This document shows, piece after piece, positions 1 through 7,067 of a stretch of 30,644 nucleotides of DNA (its first letter is position 1; the number at the start of each line of letters is the position of its first letter). Source of the DNA: Planctomycetota bacterium (GTDB lineage: Bacteria > Planctomycetota > UBA1135 > UBA2386); the NCBI GenBank assembly GCA_016793305.1, contig JAEUHU010000429.1, forward strand, positions 1 to 30,644, read 5' to 3'. Position numbers and translations under genes: made by a program. Below the pieces are notes generated by a model, which made no database searches, had not been told where the DNA came from, and saw only the letters and a list, made by a program, of their open reading frames with translations.

Positions 1-2
1 AC

Positions 3-275
3 GACCGGCTCGACGACGGCAAGCGGCCGGACTACGCCGAGCTCGAGCAGTCGCGTGGCACCGACGTCGGGCAAGGCGGGGTGGCCTACCTGCTGCCGCC
101 CTACGAGGAGATCCACCGGATCGGCAACACCAGCAACAAGCCGACGATCTCGCTGCACGTCTACGGGCGCGACCTCGACGAGGTGAACGTGTTCGACCCG
201 GTGTCGGGCAAGGTGAACCCGATGCGCATCAAGTACTACTCGCCGGAGTGCGGCAAGGCGCCGTTCGTGATCTGA
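3..275 (+). CDS. Cupin thiol dioxygenase-like protein, C-terminal part (5' end outside window)
   Basis: The reading frame is open from the window edge and ends at TGA 273-275, giving the last 90 residues of a larger protein. The stretch HRIGNTSNKPTISLHVYGRD resembles the C-terminal half of the cysteine dioxygenase / COG5553 double-stranded beta-helix family, in which the His of the S-L-H-x-Y motif (residue 52 of this fragment) is one of the three iron-binding histidines. The downstream F-D-P-x-S-G-K matches the following strand of that fold. Family members oxidise small thiols such as cysteine in the cytoplasm. The stop codon lies only 6 bp before the left inverted repeat of an insertion sequence, so the native C-terminus could have been altered. 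The exact substrate cannot be told from this fragment. Confidence 0.72.
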   Translation, partial: DRLDDGKRPDYAELEQSRGTDVGQGGVAYLLPPYEEIHRIGNTSNKPTISLHVYGRDLDEVNVFDPVSGKVNPMRIKYYSPECGKAPFVI

Positions 276-281
276 GATGAG

Positions 282-294
282 ATGAGAGGGCCGG
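282..294 (+). repeat. Left subterminal inverted repeat of the IS
   Basis: ATGAGAGGGCCGG here is the exact reverse complement of 1723-1735. It starts 7 bp after the dioxygenase stop codon and follows a short GATGA-GATGA tandem (276-285). Confidence 0.85.
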
Positions 295-351
295 TCCGCT
301 CACGCAGTCCACGACAATCGCGGCTGCAAGTTCAAGGAGCGCAACCGACCC

Positions 352-1425
352 ATGACTCACTCTACCTCAGTGTCCTCGATCACCGTAGGCCTCGACGTTG
401 GCGACCGGCAGACACACTTCTGCGCGATCGACGCATCGCGCAAGGTTGTCGCGCGCGGCTCGTTTGCGACGGGGCTGGCGCCGCTCGCCGAAGGCATGCT
501 GCCGTTTGCCGGCGCCAAGGTGATTCTCGAAGCTGGTTCGCAGTCGCCGTGGATGGCACGCACACTCCGCACCAAGGGCCACGACGTGTTGGTCGCGGAT
601 CCACGGCGGGTGCAGATGATCTCGAAGGACCCTCGCAAGACGGATCGGCGTGACGCCGAGATGCTGGCGAGAATGGGCTCGGCGATGCCTGAGTTGCTGG
701 GCAGCGTGCACCACCGCGGCGAGCAGGCACAAGGGCACTTGGCGATCGTCCGCGCTCGTGACCTCGTAGTGAGGATGCGCACCATGGCGGTGCAGCAGGC
801 GAGGGGCATCTGCAAGGCATTCGGCTTGCGGTTGCCGTCAGCGACGACCAGTGGGTTTGCCAAACGCGTCGAGGCCCTGATCCCGGAGGTGCTGCAGTCG
901 GCTCTGACGCCGATCCTCGAGATGGTCGCCGAGTTGACGCGGCGCATCCGAGCTTTCGACAAGACCATGGCGAAGGTCGCGCAAGAGCACTACCCGGAGG
1001 TGCAGCACCTTCAGCAGGTTGACGGCATCGGCCCTGTGATCTCCGTTGCCTACGTGCTGTCCGTCGAGGATCCCAAGCGCTTCCGCAGCAGTCGATGCGT
1101 TGGCTCATGGCTTGGCCTGTGCCCGCGCAGCCAGGCTTCTGGTGACAGCAACCCACAACTGCGGATCAGCAAGGCAGGCGATCCACGCCTGCGCCGCTTG
1201 CTCGTGCAAGGGGCGCATCGAATCCTCGGCCCGTTCGGGGCCGACTGCGACTTGCGCCGCTATGGCCTGCACCTCGCAGCCCGCGGCGGCAAGGCTGCCA
1301 AGAAGCGCGCCGCCACCGCAGTGGCACGCAAGCTCGCCGTCCTGCTGCACCGCCTGTGGGTGTCTGGGGCGGACTACCAGCCGCTGCGCAATGCCAACAA
1401 GACCGCGGTCCCCGCCACCGCCTGA
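352..1425 (+). CDS. IS110/IS1111-family transposase (DEDD recombinase)
   Basis: This 357-residue protein has the usual length and architecture of IS110 recombinases. The N-terminal RuvC-like domain (residues about 10-160) shows the DEDD set: Asp15 in GLDVG, Glu60 in VILEAG, and Asp98 and Asp101 in KTDRRDAEMLA. The C-terminal Transposase_20 domain (about 215-310) has the helix-hairpin-like DGIGPVISVAYVLS and then S-W-L-G-L-C-P-R-S-Q-A-S-G, where Ser263 is the probable nucleophile by analogy with IS621. An AAGGAG at 334-339 lies 12 nt before the ATG. Such enzymes cut and paste DNA with no lasting duplication, and in characterised members target choice is guided by an element-encoded bridge RNA. 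No frameshift or truncation was seen. Codon use is less GC-biased than in the neighbouring genes, in line with transfer. Confidence 0.93.
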   Translation: MTHSTSVSSITVGLDVGDRQTHFCAIDASRKVVARGSFATGLAPLAEGMLPFAGAKVILEAGSQSPWMARTLRTKGHDVLVADPRRVQMISKDPRKTDRRDAEMLARMGSAMPELLGSVHHRGEQAQGHLAIVRARDLVVRMRTMAVQQARGICKAFGLRLPSATTSGFAKRVEALIPEVLQSALTPILEMVAELTRRIRAFDKTMAKVAQEHYPEVQHLQQVDGIGPVISVAYVLSVEDPKRFRSSRCVGSWLGLCPRSQASGDSNPQLRISKAGDPRLRRLLVQGAHRILGPFGADCDLRRYGLHLAARGGKAAKKRAATAVARKLAVLLHRLWVSGADYQPLRNANKTAVPATA

Positions 1426-1722
1426 TCACGTTCCGCTGTTTCCAACCACCTCCAGATTCGACGAAGAACCAGGCTCCCTGCCTGCCTCCGTCACCGAAGA
1501 CTCACCGCCCGATCCCGGCAACTGCGACCCGCGCTCGACCCTCGAGGTCGTTTCTGAGATAGCAGTGCTGGATCGGACGGATCTCATCCTGCACCGGCTC
1601 AACCGAAGAGCCTTCAAGAGTGCGTATGGAAGCCTGCGGAGTCCGCGGTGTTCGGCGAGCTGGCGCCAAGGCGCCTGAGTCCTTCGAGGAGTAGTTCTCA
1701 AGACCACTGGCTATTGACGGGC
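1426..1722 (+). ncRNA. Candidate bridge RNA in the IS 3' non-coding end
   Basis: About 300 bp between the transposase stop and the right inverted repeat has no credible gene. It can form several small hairpins: 1536-1540 with 1546-1550, 1596-1600 with 1608-1612, 1636-1639 with 1643-1646, the repeated GGCGCC at 1662-1667 and 1670-1675, and 1680-1683 with 1687-1690. A larger loop is closed by TGAGAT (1555-1560) and ATCTCA (1581-1586). IS1111-type elements are known to encode their bridge RNA in this position. The exact ends, promoter and guide loops are inference. Confidence 0.45.
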
Positions 1723-1735
1723 CCGGCCCTCTCAT
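1723..1735 (-). repeat. Right subterminal inverted repeat of the IS
   Basis: CCGGCCCTCTCAT is the exact reverse complement of 282-294. One mismatch inwards, two more bases also pair (1720-1721 with 296-297). Confidence 0.85.
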
Positions 1736-1744
1736 GGAAGGCGG

Positions 1745-2056
1745 GTGGAGCGATCGACCGCGGCGAACGGCTGCTTGCACCTCGGCTTCCAAGTGGCGTG
1801 GCACCGACCGGCGGTGCAGGGGCTCGGCAGGATCCAACGGCGGCTGCTCGCCGGCGCCGTCTGGCTGCTCTTCCGGCTGGTGGGCGTCGTCGTGCTGCTG
1901 CAGCACGGCAAGGCCCTCGGCATCACCGGAGGCCGGTGGTGCTGGTGGCGACTCACCGGCAGGCTGTTCGCGCACGTCGTGGCGGCGCTGCTGCGCACGC
2001 CGTCGCCGGCGCGCGCCCTGTCGCCAGCGGTGGCCGCCGCTACGTCCCGCCCCTGA
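1745..2056 (+). CDS. Small hydrophobic hypothetical protein, possibly 5'-truncated by the IS
   Basis: From a GTG 10 bp beyond the right inverted repeat, an open frame of 103 codons runs to TGA 2054-2056. Its third codon positions are strongly G/C, as in the real genes nearby. It contains one hydrophobic stretch (about residues 36-53, LAGAVWLLFRLVGVVVLL) flanked by basic residues, so a single membrane helix is likely. The frame stays open upstream into the IS end, so the original start may have been lost by the insertion. No family is recognised. It may instead be non-coding, as high-GC DNA gives such frames by chance. Confidence 0.4.
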   Translation: MERSTAANGCLHLGFQVAWHRPAVQGLGRIQRRLLAGAVWLLFRLVGVVVLLQHGKALGITGGRWCWWRLTGRLFAHVVAALLRTPSPARALSPAVAAATSRP

Positions 2057-2080
2057 AGCCCGGCCAGGAACGCGGCTTCG

Positions 2081-2833
2081 TCACCGGTCGCCCGGCTTGC
2101 CCTTCGGCGCCTTCTCGGACGAGGCGGGCTGTTCCGGCGGCTGCTTCTGCGCCGGCCTCGGCGGTTCGGCCTGGTTGCTCACCAGCTGCACCCAGACCTT
2201 GCTGCGATTGCCCTCGTCCTCGCTGACCCGGAAGCGCGCGCAGCTCGGCAGTTCCTGGAACACCAGGGCGCGCGTGCGCTGGTAGTTGCACTCGTGCCGT
2301 TCCGTCGGCAGTCCTGGCAACACCGAGTACTTGGCGTCCTCGAGCCACGGTACGAACAGCGCGAAGCGGATGCGGTCGTGGTAGTCGTCCCACCCACCGA
2401 TCACCTCCCGATCGTCGGCGCCGAGCTTGCCGTGCGTCAGCAGCTTCTCGACCAGGGCTGCGCAAGGGATGTCGAAGTCGAGGTCGTAGGTCACCGGCCC
2501 TGGCGAGTTCTCCGGCTCGCGGCGCTTCATGACCATGGTGTGCAGCACCACGGTGGCCGCGGGATCGAGCAACTCGGCCGGAGCCGGCGCCGGCACCTTG
2601 TGGGCGTGCCGATCGAGGTAGGCGATCAAGTAGCCCTGGTAGGCCGCGTGGTGCTGCCCGCCTTCCTTGGCGTACTGCACGTGGATGCGCAGCCGGTCGT
2701 CGGCCGGCTGCTCGGCGCGTACGACGCGCATCGACACCTCGCTGAGGTAGGTCTGGTAGAGCGGGGCACAGTGCTGGGCGGGCAGCACAGCGAGCAGGCC
2801 GAGGCACGCGGCGAACGGGAAGGAACTGCGCAT
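2081..2833 (-). CDS. Secreted protein of unknown function
   Basis: The frame is open further upstream, but the ATG at 2833 starts a clear Sec signal peptide (MRSSFPFAACLGLLAVLPAQ, cleavage probably after Ala19, before Gln20), so this start is chosen, giving 250 residues. The mature part is mixed alpha/beta with many acidic residues and Trp/Tyr, for example G-G-W-D-D-Y-H-D-R-I-R-F-A-L-F-V-P-W about residues 165-182. It ends in a Pro/Gln/Lys-rich tail (last 30 residues) that is probably disordered. A TACGCT hexamer on the coding strand (2862-2857) lies 23 nt before the start and could be a -10 element. It is divergent from the MoaD-like gene. No known family is recognised; the likely place is the periplasm or cell surface. 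Confidence 0.75.
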   Translation of the reverse strand: MRSSFPFAACLGLLAVLPAQHCAPLYQTYLSEVSMRVVRAEQPADDRLRIHVQYAKEGGQHHAAYQGYLIAYLDRHAHKVPAPAPAELLDPAATVVLHTMVMKRREPENSPGPVTYDLDFDIPCAALVEKLLTHGKLGADDREVIGGWDDYHDRIRFALFVPWLEDAKYSVLPGLPTERHECNYQRTRALVFQELPSCARFRVSEDEGNRSKVWVQLVSNQAEPPRPAQKQPPEQPASSEKAPKGKPGDR

Positions 2834-2976
2834 GGCGACTCCGGGGTGGATGCGCCAGCGTAGCCGCGCAGCATGGCCTGCAAGGGCAACCGGCCGAGTC
2901 GGCGCGTCGAAGCGATTCCGTCGCCCCGACACCGGACACGTGACCCGGGCCCCGCGGGCGGAGAGGATGGCCGCCG

Positions 2977-3219
2977 ATGGCTCGCCAACTCCGCGTCGAA
3001 CTCACCTTCCTCTCGACGCTGCAACAAGTCGCCGGCCGCGGCACGCTGTGGCTCGAGGTGCCCGCCGGAGCGACCGTCGACCGCCTGCTGGCGCTGCTGC
3101 GCGAGCGCCACCCGCAGTTCCAGGGGGTCGCGATGCAGACCAACGTGAACGGCGCCCCGGTCACCGGGCAGCACGTGCTCGCCTACGGCGACGGCTTGTT
3201 CCTGCTGCCGCCGAGCTGA
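2977..3219 (+). CDS. MoaD/ThiS-family small protein without the Gly-Gly tail
   Basis: This 80-residue protein has the ubiquitin-like beta-grasp pattern of MoaD: RVELTFLSTLQQVAG (residues 6-20), then W-L-E-V-P-A-G-A-T-V-D-R-L-L-A-L-L, then N-V-N-G-A-P-V and a final G-D-G-L-F-L-L-P-P. In MoaD, the small subunit of molybdopterin synthase, that last strand is followed by a C-terminal Gly-Gly that is adenylated and thiocarboxylated to carry sulfur. Here the protein stops at L-L-P-P-S, so the known chemistry cannot work as such. No other moa genes are next to it; a MOSC-domain gene lies 10 kb away. It could be a decayed or repurposed sulfur carrier, or a binding module. Confidence 0.75.
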   Translation: MARQLRVELTFLSTLQQVAGRGTLWLEVPAGATVDRLLALLRERHPQFQGVAMQTNVNGAPVTGQHVLAYGDGLFLLPPS

Positions 3220-3280
3220 TCGCGGATCGACCTGCGCGCGACTGTGCCGTCGCGACCCTCCCGCGGTGCGCAGACCCGAG

Positions 3281-3286
3281 TATGAC
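3281..3286 (+). promoter_or_regulatory. Possible -10 element of the broken secreted-protein gene
   Basis: TATGAC ends 8 nt before the ATG at 3295. It departs from TANNNT only in the last base. Confidence 0.3.
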
Positions 3287-3294
3287 CCGCGGCC

Positions 3295-4245
3295 ATGCGA
3301 CTCATACCCTGGCCGTTGCTGCTCTCGCTGATGCCCGCGCTGGCCCAGGAACCGGCCCCGCCACCCACCACACCTCCGGTCGAGGTCGCTCGGGCGAAGC
3401 CACTTCGCTTCGTCTTCCAGTGGCCCGAGTCGGGGCGCGTCCGGGTCACGAAGGAAGCCTCGAAGCTCGGCGACACGACCGTGATGGACTACCTGCTGGA
3501 ATGGTCCCCTCGCGACGGCGGTGGCCTGCGCTTGCAGCACTCCGACTTCCGTTTCCGGTCGGTGAACGGCATCGACGCAACCACGGCCGACCGGCAAGAG
3601 GAGCTGGCACCACTGCTGTTCTTCACCTCGATCCTGCCGGAGCTCCACGTGGATTCGCGCGGGCTCGCCGTGGGCGTCGGGGAACTCGGCCCGATGATCG
3701 CCAAGGCCGAGGCGAGGATCGCGGCGCAGGAGAACGAAGCGAAGCGGGCGCAGCTCAACTAGCTGGTCGCGGTGCTGCGCACGCCGACGGCCGAAGAAGC
3801 TGGGAAGTCGTCGTTGATGGAGGATTGGTCGACGTGGGTGGATGCGTGGGCTCTAGACCTGCCGGAAGCCGGGGCACAACGGAAGTTCGCAGGCCACCTC
3901 GTGCACCTCGGCGCCAGGTTGCCGGCGACAGTGACCCTGCAGAACGATGGCAGCGACGAGGTCCATCCCGACCACGTGCGACTGTTCCGCGTCGCCCTCG
4001 CCGAAGGCGATGCCGCGAAGGCCGCGTTTGCCGAGTTCTTCGCGACGAAGTTGGCCGAAGCCGGCCAGGAGTTCGACCTCTCGCGAGTGCTCAACGTGCG
4101 GGTCGAACTCACCCACGAGGTCGTGACCGACCCGAAGACCCTTCGCCCGCTGACTGCCAAACGCACGCGCACCGGCCAGATCCGTCTGAAGGGGCGGCAG
4201 GCACTCACGGTCGACGAGACGTCGACCTTCACCTTCGCCTGGTGA
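3295..4245 (+). pseudogene. Secreted-protein gene split by an in-frame amber codon
   Basis: The ATG at 3295 begins a signal peptide (MRLIPWPLLLSLMPALAQ, cleavage likely before Gln18). The frame reads 155 codons to TAG at 3760-3762. The very next codons continue in the same frame without a further stop to TGA 4243-4245, adding about 160 residues with normal high-GC coding character (helical stretch FAEFFATKLAEAGQEFDLSR, then a beta-rich end). The simplest reading is one gene of about 316 codons in which CAG or another codon became TAG. The product resembles the DUF6263-like secreted protein at 10848 in general style (K-P-L-R-F-V-F-Q-W after the signal), but no family is certain. Alternatives are a sequencing error, amber readthrough, or an acquired second start. 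Confidence 0.7.
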
Positions 4246-4310
4246 TCGCTGGAACCGGTTCCTTGCGTATCGGTGCTGCCGCCGCCATTCCCCGGAGCTC
4301 CGCCACCCCG

Positions 4311-4403
4311 ATGCAGCAGCCAAAGCCGCACGCCCTGGCGGTGTGGCTCCTTGTCGCGATTGCCGGACTGAGCACTGCCGGAGCTGCGGCGCGAAGACCA
4401 TGA
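4311..4403 (+). CDS. Very short signal-peptide-like ORF, doubtful
   Basis: Thirty codons with a basic start, a hydrophobic core (LAVWLLVAIAGLST) and an Ala-rich end, followed at once by a stop. It looks like an export signal with nothing behind it. It lies in the 348-bp gap before the VCBS gene. It could be a remnant of a decayed secreted-protein gene, a true micro-peptide, or chance. Confidence 0.22.
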   Translation: MQQPKPHALAVWLLVAIAGLSTAGAAARRP

Positions 4404-4581
4404 GCTGCCCCGACAATTGCGAGGCGGGTGCCAGGTGTCTCGTTCGGCTCGGCGGTCGCAGGGTTCGTGGGAATCGGCTGCGACCCCACGCACGGGATCC
4501 GTTCCGGATCCACGAGATCCTGGGGCCTGCATCCCACGCGAAGGGGGCCTTGTGCGAGGCGATGCGGCCGCGGCGTCGGCC

Positions 4582-4587
4582 TACCTT
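4582..4587 (+). promoter_or_regulatory. TANNNT -10-like element before the VCBS gene
   Basis: TACCTT ends 6 nt before ATG 4594, which would place the transcript start at or next to the start codon. Confidence 0.45.
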
Positions 4588-4593
4588 CCGGGC

Positions 4594-6105
4594 ATGAACC
4601 GAACCAACCTCGGTGCGGCGTTCTCGAGCGTTCTCGTCGGGACCGGGCTCGCAGCCCAGGGCTTCGGCGCCCCGATCGACGTGGCTCTGCCGCCGACCTT
4701 CGTGCAGGCGGCGGCGATGGCGGTGGGCGACACGAACGAAGACGGGGCACCCGACCTCGTGGTCGCCGAACAGGGCCAGTACCACGTGCTGCTCGGCAAC
4801 GGCCTCGGCGGCTTCCCGTGCGCGACGACGTACTCCTTCCACCCGATCGACGTGGTGCTCGTCTCGCGCCTGCACCTGCTCGACTGGAACGACGACGGCC
4901 ACCTCGACCTGCTGGTCGGCCACATGCAGGGTGCGTCCGTGCTGTTCGGGGACGGGACCGGCCTGTTCGTCGACGGCCCGACGATGCCCGACGTGCGGCC
5001 GAACTTCGCGTTCGCCGACCTGAACCGCGATGGCCGGCCGGACTTCGTCGGCCTGCGGATCAGCGACCAGCCCGTCGTCGTGTTCGGCGGCGCCGCCACG
5101 GTCTTCGGACCGAAGGTCCCGATCGGTCCGTCGCTCCTCGGCGGTGGCCTCGTGACGACCGGAGACGTCGACCGCGACGGGGACGTGGACGTCGTCGTGC
5201 AGAACCAGTTCGACGGCACGATCACCACGCTGCTCGGCGACGGCACGGGCTCCTTCGCGGCACCGCTCACGTCCCCGCCGCCACCGACCTTCTCGTTGTA
5301 CGAGAGCGCCTCACTCGTCGACGCCGACGGCGACCAGTGGCTCGACGTCGTGTCGGGCGCGGTCGGCGCCGGGGTCGCGACCGTGCGCATCGCGGCCGGG
5401 AACGGCAGCGGACTGTTCGCCCTGCCGACGCTGTTGCCGGGGCCGGGCAAGAACCCGCTCGCCTTCGCCGACGTCACCGCGGACGGGCAGCTCGACCTCG
5501 TGGCCACGGGAGACGATGCGATCGTGCTCTACCCGGGCACCGCGAACGGAGCCTTCGCCGATCCGCTGGTGACCGCGACGGCGCACGACGTCCTCCGGCT
5601 CGTGCTGGCCGACCTCGACCGCGACGGTCGGGTGGACGTCGCCGCGGCCGGCAGCGTGCTGCAGGTCTGCCGCAACGCACGGCCCACGCCCACCGGCGTC
5701 GTCGCCTACGGCACCGGCACGCCCGCGTGCAGCGGCACCATCGGTATGCACGGCACGCCGCGGCCGGCGATCGGCGAAGGCTCGTTCCGCGTGCTGTGCA
5801 GCAACGCACCGCCGGATTCGGTCGGCTTGCTGGCAGTGGGCACGCGCGTGCTCGGCGGCTGGGATCCGCTCGGCCTCGGCCTCGAACTGCACCTCGGGCT
5901 CGCGTTCCCCGTCACGGCGATGCGCAGTGACGTCGGCGGCGTCGCCGGCGTGGCGCTGCCGATCCCGAACATCCCGTGGTTCGCCGGGCTGACCGTGCAC
6001 CTGCAGTCGTTCTGGATCGGCGATGCCGGCCGCGGCGACACGTGCAGCAAGGCGACGTACGAGCTCGCGTCGTCCCGCGGCCTGTCGATCACGCTGCAGC
6101 CGTGA
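4594..6105 (+). CDS. Secreted FG-GAP/VCBS repeat beta-propeller protein
   Basis: The 503-residue product starts with a signal peptide ending L-A-A before Gln22. Residues about 40-350 hold seven FG-GAP/VCBS units, each with an acidic D-x-(D/N/T)-x-D-G-type loop that would bind calcium: residues 46-54, 98-105, 142-150, 191-199, 243-251, 293-301 and 340-348. Seven such units fit one closed beta-propeller. After a short linker, residues about 367-503 form a separate C-terminal domain starting A-Y-G-T-G-T-P-A-C-S-G with further cysteines at 402 and 484, a type I associate with planctomycete secreted proteins. The ATG at 4594 is chosen because it gives the signal peptide and has TACCTT 6 nt upstream, although the frame is open earlier. 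A surface or periplasmic binding role is inferred; no catalytic motif is seen. Confidence 0.9.
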   Translation: MNRTNLGAAFSSVLVGTGLAAQGFGAPIDVALPPTFVQAAAMAVGDTNEDGAPDLVVAEQGQYHVLLGNGLGGFPCATTYSFHPIDVVLVSRLHLLDWNDDGHLDLLVGHMQGASVLFGDGTGLFVDGPTMPDVRPNFAFADLNRDGRPDFVGLRISDQPVVVFGGAATVFGPKVPIGPSLLGGGLVTTGDVDRDGDVDVVVQNQFDGTITTLLGDGTGSFAAPLTSPPPPTFSLYESASLVDADGDQWLDVVSGAVGAGVATVRIAAGNGSGLFALPTLLPGPGKNPLAFADVTADGQLDLVATGDDAIVLYPGTANGAFADPLVTATAHDVLRLVLADLDRDGRVDVAAAGSVLQVCRNARPTPTGVVAYGTGTPACSGTIGMHGTPRPAIGEGSFRVLCSNAPPDSVGLLAVGTRVLGGWDPLGLGLELHLGLAFPVTAMRSDVGGVAGVALPIPNIPWFAGLTVHLQSFWIGDAGRGDTCSKATYELASSRGLSITLQP

Positions 6106-6232
6106 GCGAGGAACGGGGCTCGGGCTGCGATCGGCGCCACCACTGCCGACGCCACCCGACCGACCCCGCGGGTCGTGGTCGCCAGCCGAGCGGCTTGCCC
6201 GTTCCATCGACCCCGCTTCCAATCGCCCGACC

Positions 6233-6904
6233 GTGGCATCGCATCGTCAAGGCCGCTGGCAGGACCATCCCCGGTTCGGGCGCATCCCGCTGATCCCGCA
6301 TCCGGACGGTGGACTCCAGTGCGACCCGGGCCACGAGCCTCCGCTGCCCCCGGGCGCCGTGCGCGGCGACATCCGGCGCCAGGCCTACTGCCGGATGTGC
6401 CACGACCCGCTCTACTTCTACGTCGACGAGCCGCGCACCTGCGTGCAGTGCGAGGAGCCGTTCGTGTTCTCGGCCGGAGAACAGAAGTACTGGTACGAGA
6501 CGCTGCAGTTCTGGGCCGACTCGACGGCGATCCGCTGCCTCGACTGCCGGCGGAAGCAGCGCAGCAAGGTCGCGATCCAGCGCCAGCTGTGCGCAGCCCT
6601 CGCCGCACTCGCGAAATCGCCCGACGATCCCGGGCACCTGCTCGAGGTCGCCGAGGCGCGCGTGAAGTACCGCGAGGCGTTCGGCACCGGCGACCTCGAC
6701 AGTGGGCTCGCGGCCGCGCGCCGCGCCTTCCAGCTCTGGCCGGGCGAGCCGCGTGCCCTGTTCTGGGAAGGGCGCCTGCAGGAGCTGGCGGGTCGACCGG
6801 CGAAGGCGCGCGACTGCTATCGAAGGTTCGTGGCCGAGGCACCCGACGGGCGCGGCAGCGCGAGATTGCTCCGGCACGCCGAGAAGCACCTCAAGTCGAA
6901 GTGA
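6233..6904 (+). CDS. Zinc-ribbon protein with TPR-like C-terminus
   Basis: With a GTG start at 6233 the protein has 223 residues. It contains three C-x2-C pairs: Cys53/56, Cys70/73 and Cys102/105. The last two pairs, with the intervening F-V-F-S-A-G-E-Q-K-Y-W, match the probable zinc-ribbon domain zf-trcl (PF13451). Residues about 115-220 are helical; the segment from about 170 (DLDSGLAAARRAFQLWPGEP, then a second A-K-A-R-D-C-Y-R-R-F helix) reads like one or two tetratricopeptide repeats. There is no signal peptide, so the protein is probably cytoplasmic. The start is uncertain because the frame is open upstream and no clear ribosome site is present. The function is unknown; zinc binding and protein contacts are inferred. 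Confidence 0.78.
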   Translation: MASHRQGRWQDHPRFGRIPLIPHPDGGLQCDPGHEPPLPPGAVRGDIRRQAYCRMCHDPLYFYVDEPRTCVQCEEPFVFSAGEQKYWYETLQFWADSTAIRCLDCRRKQRSKVAIQRQLCAALAALAKSPDDPGHLLEVAEARVKYREAFGTGDLDSGLAAARRAFQLWPGEPRALFWEGRLQELAGRPAKARDCYRRFVAEAPDGRGSARLLRHAEKHLKSK

Positions 6905-7067
6905 TGCGAGCACGACCTTCCAAACCACCGGCGCGTTCCTTGGGGGCTCGAACGATTCGCGCATCCCGCACCGGGAACTGTGCGATCTCTGCCTGTTCTT
7001 CGCGATGTGGTGGCGCCACGAGGCCAAGCACCTGCTGCGGCGCCAGGCGTTTCTCGCCACCTCGCCC

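Larger units (their letters stand above)
282..1735 (+). mobile_element. IS110-family insertion sequence, IS1111-type
   Basis: The element holds one transposase gene (352-1425) bounded by a perfect 13-bp inverted repeat at 282-294 and 1723-1735. Subterminal inverted repeats of this size, a short 5' non-coding end (about 70 bp) and a long 3' non-coding end (about 300 bp) are the known hallmarks of the IS1111 group within IS110. The true ends usually lie a few bases outside the repeats, so the boundaries given are those of the repeats, not of the exchanged DNA. No flanking target duplication is obvious, as expected for this family. The transposase is intact, so the element may still be active. 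Confidence 0.82.
4246..4593. other. 348-bp intergenic region with a GGATCC hairpin
   Basis: Apart from the doubtful 30-codon ORF, this gap holds a perfect 7-bp inverted repeat (GGATCCG-TTC-CGGATCC, 4495-4511) and a third GATCC just after it. No run of T follows, so a simple intrinsic terminator is unlikely. The gap ends with the TACCTT hexamer in front of the VCBS gene. Confidence 0.5.

Noticed and set aside
357..1156. Minus-strand frames inside the transposase gene
   Set aside because: Antisense shadows of an intact IS110 transposase.
1426..1722. Small ORFs in the IS 3' end
   Set aside because: Short frames with irregular codon use that overlap the predicted hairpins.
2832..4403. A 523-codon plus-strand frame
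   Set aside because: It overlaps the MoaD-like gene and the broken secreted-protein gene in another frame; Arg/Pro/Ala-rich. Only its last 30 codons look like a signal peptide and are listed on their own.
4495..4511. GGATCC hairpin as an intrinsic terminator
   Set aside because: No T-run follows on either strand and it is 250 bp from the gene end.
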